Notes under the pieces: generated by a model | The model's database searches: none | The model's input: the letters and a program-made list of their open reading frames with translations, nothing else | What the model was told of the DNA's origin: nothing | DNA from: Hyphomicrobiales bacterium | GTDB lineage: Bacteria; Pseudomonadota; Alphaproteobacteria; Rhizobiales; Beijerinckiaceae | Assembly (NCBI GenBank): GCA_026400565.1 | Contig: JAPLOV010000086.1 | Location: 1 to 47,163 of the forward strand | Direction of reading: 5' to 3' | DNA: 47,163 nucleotides | Shown here: positions 44,387-47,163 of the stretch, in pieces | Layout of the letters: the number at the start of each line of letters is the position of its first letter | Position numbering within the stretch: the first letter of the stretch is position 1 | Made by a program: the position numbers and the translations under genes

Positions 44387-46201
44387 ATGGGCGGACGCCA
44401 GACAGTGCCTGATCAGAGCGCCACCCGCGCGGACGTCCGGCGACGACCGGGCGGCGTCAGCCTTGCGGCGCTGCTGGTCGGGCTGCTGGCAACTCAGACG
44501 GCACTGGCGCAGACTGCGAGTCTTCCCACAGCGGCCGGGCGCGGTCAGCAAGGCGCAGCCCGTGCCGCACCGCAGTCTGAGGCACTGCCAAGCTCCGAAT
44601 TGCGAGGCACAAGACCGTTTGATGCGCGCGACATCACCCTCGATCCCCGCTTTCTTGCCCCCGAGAACCCGTTTCAACCTGCCCCCCGGCCCGTGTCCGC
44701 CGGGTCGGTGCCGGTGCTTGCCGGCGCAGATCGCGATGCCGCGCAGGCTCCATCGGGTGGGTCGGTGACACGGCGAAGTCCGTCACGCGCCAGCCGCCCG
44801 GTCCAGGCGCGCATCAGGGGCCTGGCGCAGCGCCCGGTTCGTCCCGAGCGCCGGCAGGTCGTGGGCCTGCCGCCGGGCCTGACCGAAGCGCCCCGCACCG
44901 AGGCGGGCCAGCCTTCTGAATCTGGCCAGACATCCCGGTCCGGCCCGCAGATACCGAACCGGAGGGTGCTCACGACCGGAGCGCTCACATCGACGCGCGT
45001 GATCACACCAGCTTCGGATGGTCTGCAAAACGTTCCGAGGCAGCGTCCGGTTGTGGCGGAGGCCGATCCCTTTGCGCCGCTCGGGCTGAGGGTTGGCACC
45101 TTCGTTGTGACCCCTTCGATCACCCAGTCGGCCGGACATGACAGCAACCCGAACCGGGCACCGACAGGTGCGCGGGGCTCCGTCCTCAGCCGCACGGATG
45201 GCGAGGTGCAGGTCCGCTCGGACTGGTCGCAGCATTCCTTCACCAGCACGATGCGCGGCGGCTACTCGTTCTACCCAAATCAGCTCGATGCGAGCCGGCC
45301 CGACGCGACCGGGACTTCGAACTTCCGGCTCAACGTGTCGCGCGATACCGATATCGACATCGACTCGCGGCTTTCGCTGGAGACGCAGCGGCCGGGCTCG
45401 ATCAACTTCAACGTCGCCACGCGCGAGCGTCCGAACGTCTATGGCTATGGCACATCGGCGGGCGTGACGCAGCGCTTCAACCGGCTCTCGCTCAACCTGC
45501 GCGGGTCGGTCGACCGCACCACCTATGACGACGCCCGCGACCTGCTTGGCGGGCTCATCCGGCAGAGCTCGCGCGATGCCACGCAGCTTGGCGTCCGGGG
45601 ACGCATCGGCTACGAACTGACGCCCGGCATCGCACCGTTCGTCGAGGTTTCGACCGATACCCGCGTGTTCGACGAGAAGGCCGATCCACTGGGCTTCCGG
45701 CGAGGCTCGGTAGGCAGCGGTGCCCGCGTGGGCTCGACCTTCGAGCTGACGCGCCTGCTGACCGGCGAAGCGTCGGTCGGCTACCAGCAGCGTTCCTATG
45801 ATGATCCGCGGCTCAAGGAACTGCGCGGCATCGTTGGTGACGCCAGCCTGATCTGGAGTGCGACGCCGCTGACCACCGTGACCCTGCGCGGCTCGACCGA
45901 ACTGGCCGATACCACGGTGCCCGACGTCTCCGGCACGATCAATCGCAAGGTGAGCCTCGATGTCGCCCATGCCCTTCGCCGGAACTGGACCATCGGCGCC
46001 TTTGTGGAAGGCTTGCGCTCGAGCTTCGGTGGCGGCGGCACGACGGAGGATACGATCTCGGCCGGACTGCGCACCGAGTACAAGCTGACGCGCACAACGT
46101 CGGTTCGCGCCAGCTTTACCCACGAGCGGCTGCAATCGACGGCAGCCGGCGCCGACTACACGGCCAACATCTTCCTCGTCGGGCTGAGGCTCCAGCTCTG
46201 A
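44387..46201 (+). CDS. Outer-membrane beta-barrel protein (BBP2-like)
   Basis: A 604-residue protein. A signal peptide ('GGVSLAALLVGLLATQTALA', cleaved near Q42) leads to a Pro/Arg/Ser-rich, disordered segment (45-235). From about 240 the sequence alternates in short amphipathic strands ('LRVGTFVVTPSITQSAGHDS', 'TSSVRASFTHERLQST'-type repeats) and ends '...IFLVGLRLQL', with a terminal hydrophobic residue suited to outer-membrane insertion. It resembles the beta-barrel porin 2 type proteins seen near exopolysaccharide genes; galU is adjacent but convergent. The function is not established. Confidence 0.82.
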   Translation: MGGRQTVPDQSATRADVRRRPGGVSLAALLVGLLATQTALAQTASLPTAAGRGQQGAARAAPQSEALPSSELRGTRPFDARDITLDPRFLAPENPFQPAPRPVSAGSVPVLAGADRDAAQAPSGGSVTRRSPSRASRPVQARIRGLAQRPVRPERRQVVGLPPGLTEAPRTEAGQPSESGQTSRSGPQIPNRRVLTTGALTSTRVITPASDGLQNVPRQRPVVAEADPFAPLGLRVGTFVVTPSITQSAGHDSNPNRAPTGARGSVLSRTDGEVQVRSDWSQHSFTSTMRGGYSFYPNQLDASRPDATGTSNFRLNVSRDTDIDIDSRLSLETQRPGSINFNVATRERPNVYGYGTSAGVTQRFNRLSLNLRGSVDRTTYDDARDLLGGLIRQSSRDATQLGVRGRIGYELTPGIAPFVEVSTDTRVFDEKADPLGFRRGSVGSGARVGSTFELTRLLTGEASVGYQQRSYDDPRLKELRGIVGDASLIWSATPLTTVTLRGSTELADTTVPDVSGTINRKVSLDVAHALRRNWTIGAFVEGLRSSFGGGGTTEDTISAGLRTEYKLTRTTSVRASFTHERLQSTAAGADYTANIFLVGLRLQL

Positions 46202-46231
46202 TCAGGGCTGCCGGGATTGGCCCGGCCTGAT
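46201..46231. terminator. Weak hairpin between beta-barrel gene and galU
   Basis: ATCAGG...CCGGG, loop ATTGG, CCCGG...CCTGAT forms a stem with a 4-base bulge, starting at the last base of the stop codon. There is no T run, so it may act as a 3' stabiliser or rho-independent stop of low strength between two convergent genes. Confidence 0.35.
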
Positions 46232-46241
46232 CGTCGCCCGG

Positions 46242-47120
46242 TCAGCCAGCCATGATGCGGGCGATTTCCGCCTTGAGATCGCCGGCGAGGTCGGGCCTTG
46301 CCATGGCATAGGCGACATTGGCCGAAAGGAACCCGATCTTCGAGCCGGTATCGTAGATCGCGCCATCGAAACGCACCGCGAAGAAAGCCTCCGTCTGCGA
46401 CAGGCGGATCATCGAATCGGTGAGCTGGATTTCCCCGCCGGCACCCTTCTCCTGCTGGGCGAGCAGATCGAAGATGCTTGGCTGGAGGATGTAGCGCCCG
46501 GTGATGTGCAGGTTCGAGGGCGCAGTTCCCTTGGCCGGCTTCTCGACCATGGTGGTGATCTGCGAGACCTTGGCCGCCCGATCGGTAACACCGACAATGC
46601 CATACTGATGGGTCTGGTCGTCGGGAACAGGTGCGACCGCGATGTGGTTGCCGCCATGGCTGTCATAGGCCGCGATCATCTCGGCAAGGCAGCCCTTGCC
46701 CGCTGTATGGTGCAGCATGTCGGGAAGCAGCAGGGCGAACGGCTCGTCGCCGATGATGTCACGGGCGCACCAGACGGCATGGCCGAGCCCGAGCGGAGCC
46801 TGCTGGCGGGTGAAGCTGGCGCCGCCGGCCGGCAACATGTCGGCCTTCAGGCCGTTGAGCTCGCGTGTCTTGGCGCGGCGGGAAAGTGTGTCCTCCAGCT
46901 CGTAGGCATTGTCGAAGTGATCCTCGATCATGCCCTTGTTCCGGCCGGTGACGAAGACGAAATGCTCGATCCCGGCGGCGCGGGCCTCGTCGACGACGTG
47001 CTGGACCACGGGCCGGTCGACGATGGTCAGCATTTCCTTCGGGATCGCCTTGGTTGCCGGCAGGAAACGGGTGCCGAGACCGGCAACGGGCAGGACGGCC
47101 TTGCGAATGGGCTTGAGCAT
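46242..47120 (-). CDS. galU: UTP-glucose-1-phosphate uridylyltransferase
   Basis: A 292-residue nucleotidyltransferase that makes UDP-glucose for polysaccharide and lipid glycosylation. The N-terminal 'KAVLPVAGLGTRFLPATKAI' with 'PKEMLTIVDRP' is the nucleotide-binding signature; 'APLGLGHAVWCARDIIGDEP' and 'ITGRYILQPSIFDLL' are further family segments. ATG 47120 is taken; an in-frame ATG at 47162 lies at the window edge. It is complete within the window. Confidence 0.96.
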   Translation of the reverse strand: MLKPIRKAVLPVAGLGTRFLPATKAIPKEMLTIVDRPVVQHVVDEARAAGIEHFVFVTGRNKGMIEDHFDNAYELEDTLSRRAKTRELNGLKADMLPAGGASFTRQQAPLGLGHAVWCARDIIGDEPFALLLPDMLHHTAGKGCLAEMIAAYDSHGGNHIAVAPVPDDQTHQYGIVGVTDRAAKVSQITTMVEKPAKGTAPSNLHITGRYILQPSIFDLLAQQEKGAGGEIQLTDSMIRLSQTEAFFAVRFDGAIYDTGSKIGFLSANVAYAMARPDLAGDLKAEIARIMAG

Positions 47121-47163
47121 GACACGGGCTCTCGGAAGAGGGGGGCAAGAGAGGGGGGGCAAG

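Overview
The window looks like a chromosomal segment of an alphaproteobacterium, most likely a member of the Hyphomicrobiales (Rhizobiales). The evidence is the high G+C coding sequence, the zapE-mdh-sucC-sucD-sucA-sucB-lpd order, a TauT/NitT-type ABC transporter, MarR/Lrp/TetR regulators and a rhizobial-type SucA and ZapE. I could not run any search, so the taxonomy is inferred from protein character and gene order only.

Region 1 (about 1-7350) is accessory DNA. Two pieces of mobile DNA appear to lie in tandem, each ending in a copy of the 3' end of an initiator tRNA (tRNA-fMet) at 3462-3508 and 7323-7350. The left piece holds an ISL3-family transposase remnant, a hipBA toxin-antitoxin pair and a tyrosine recombinase. 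The right piece holds a second, different hipBA pair, a MobA-type relaxase with a truncated partner gene in front of it, and an IS3-family remnant that ends exactly where the second tRNA copy begins. No transfer or replication genes are visible, so these look like integrative mobilizable elements or their decaying remains.

Region 2 (7350-23000) is ordinary chromosome with small operons: a class I glutamine amidotransferase, tRNA-Ala(CGC), yggT, a pair of overlapping half-size permease paralogues, a DUF533/TerB-like protein, KDPG aldolase, an Lrp regulator divergent from 4-hydroxyphenylpyruvate dioxygenase, a broken marR, terC, an ABC transporter, a MAPEG protein, a GNAT acetyltransferase, an AhpD-like protein, a SnoaL-like protein (frameshifted), zapE (broken) and tetR.

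Region 3 (23276-32676) encodes the malate-to-2-oxoglutarate arm of the TCA cycle: mdh, sucC, a small membrane protein ORF, sucD, a DHCW-type cupin, sucA, sucB and lpd. As written, both sucD and sucA are frameshifted: sucD by a 16-bp tandem duplication, sucA by a deletion of about 34 nt. Together with an 11-bp tandem duplication in marR, a deletion of about 40 nt in zapE and a 1-nt loss in the SnoaL-like gene, this makes a cluster of short indels between 14.0 and 28.2 kb. They are either sequence/assembly errors or genuine lesions; in either case this is the most important caveat on the window.

Region 4 (32826-47120) has a 2-keto-4-pentenoate hydratase-like protein, an aminotransferase, vapBC, an IlvD/Edd dehydratase followed by a FosX-like gene, an unknown gene and a GNAT gene, then ung, a Tat-exported 5'-nucleotidase divergent from hemH, qmcA-nfeD, an outer-membrane beta-barrel protein and galU.
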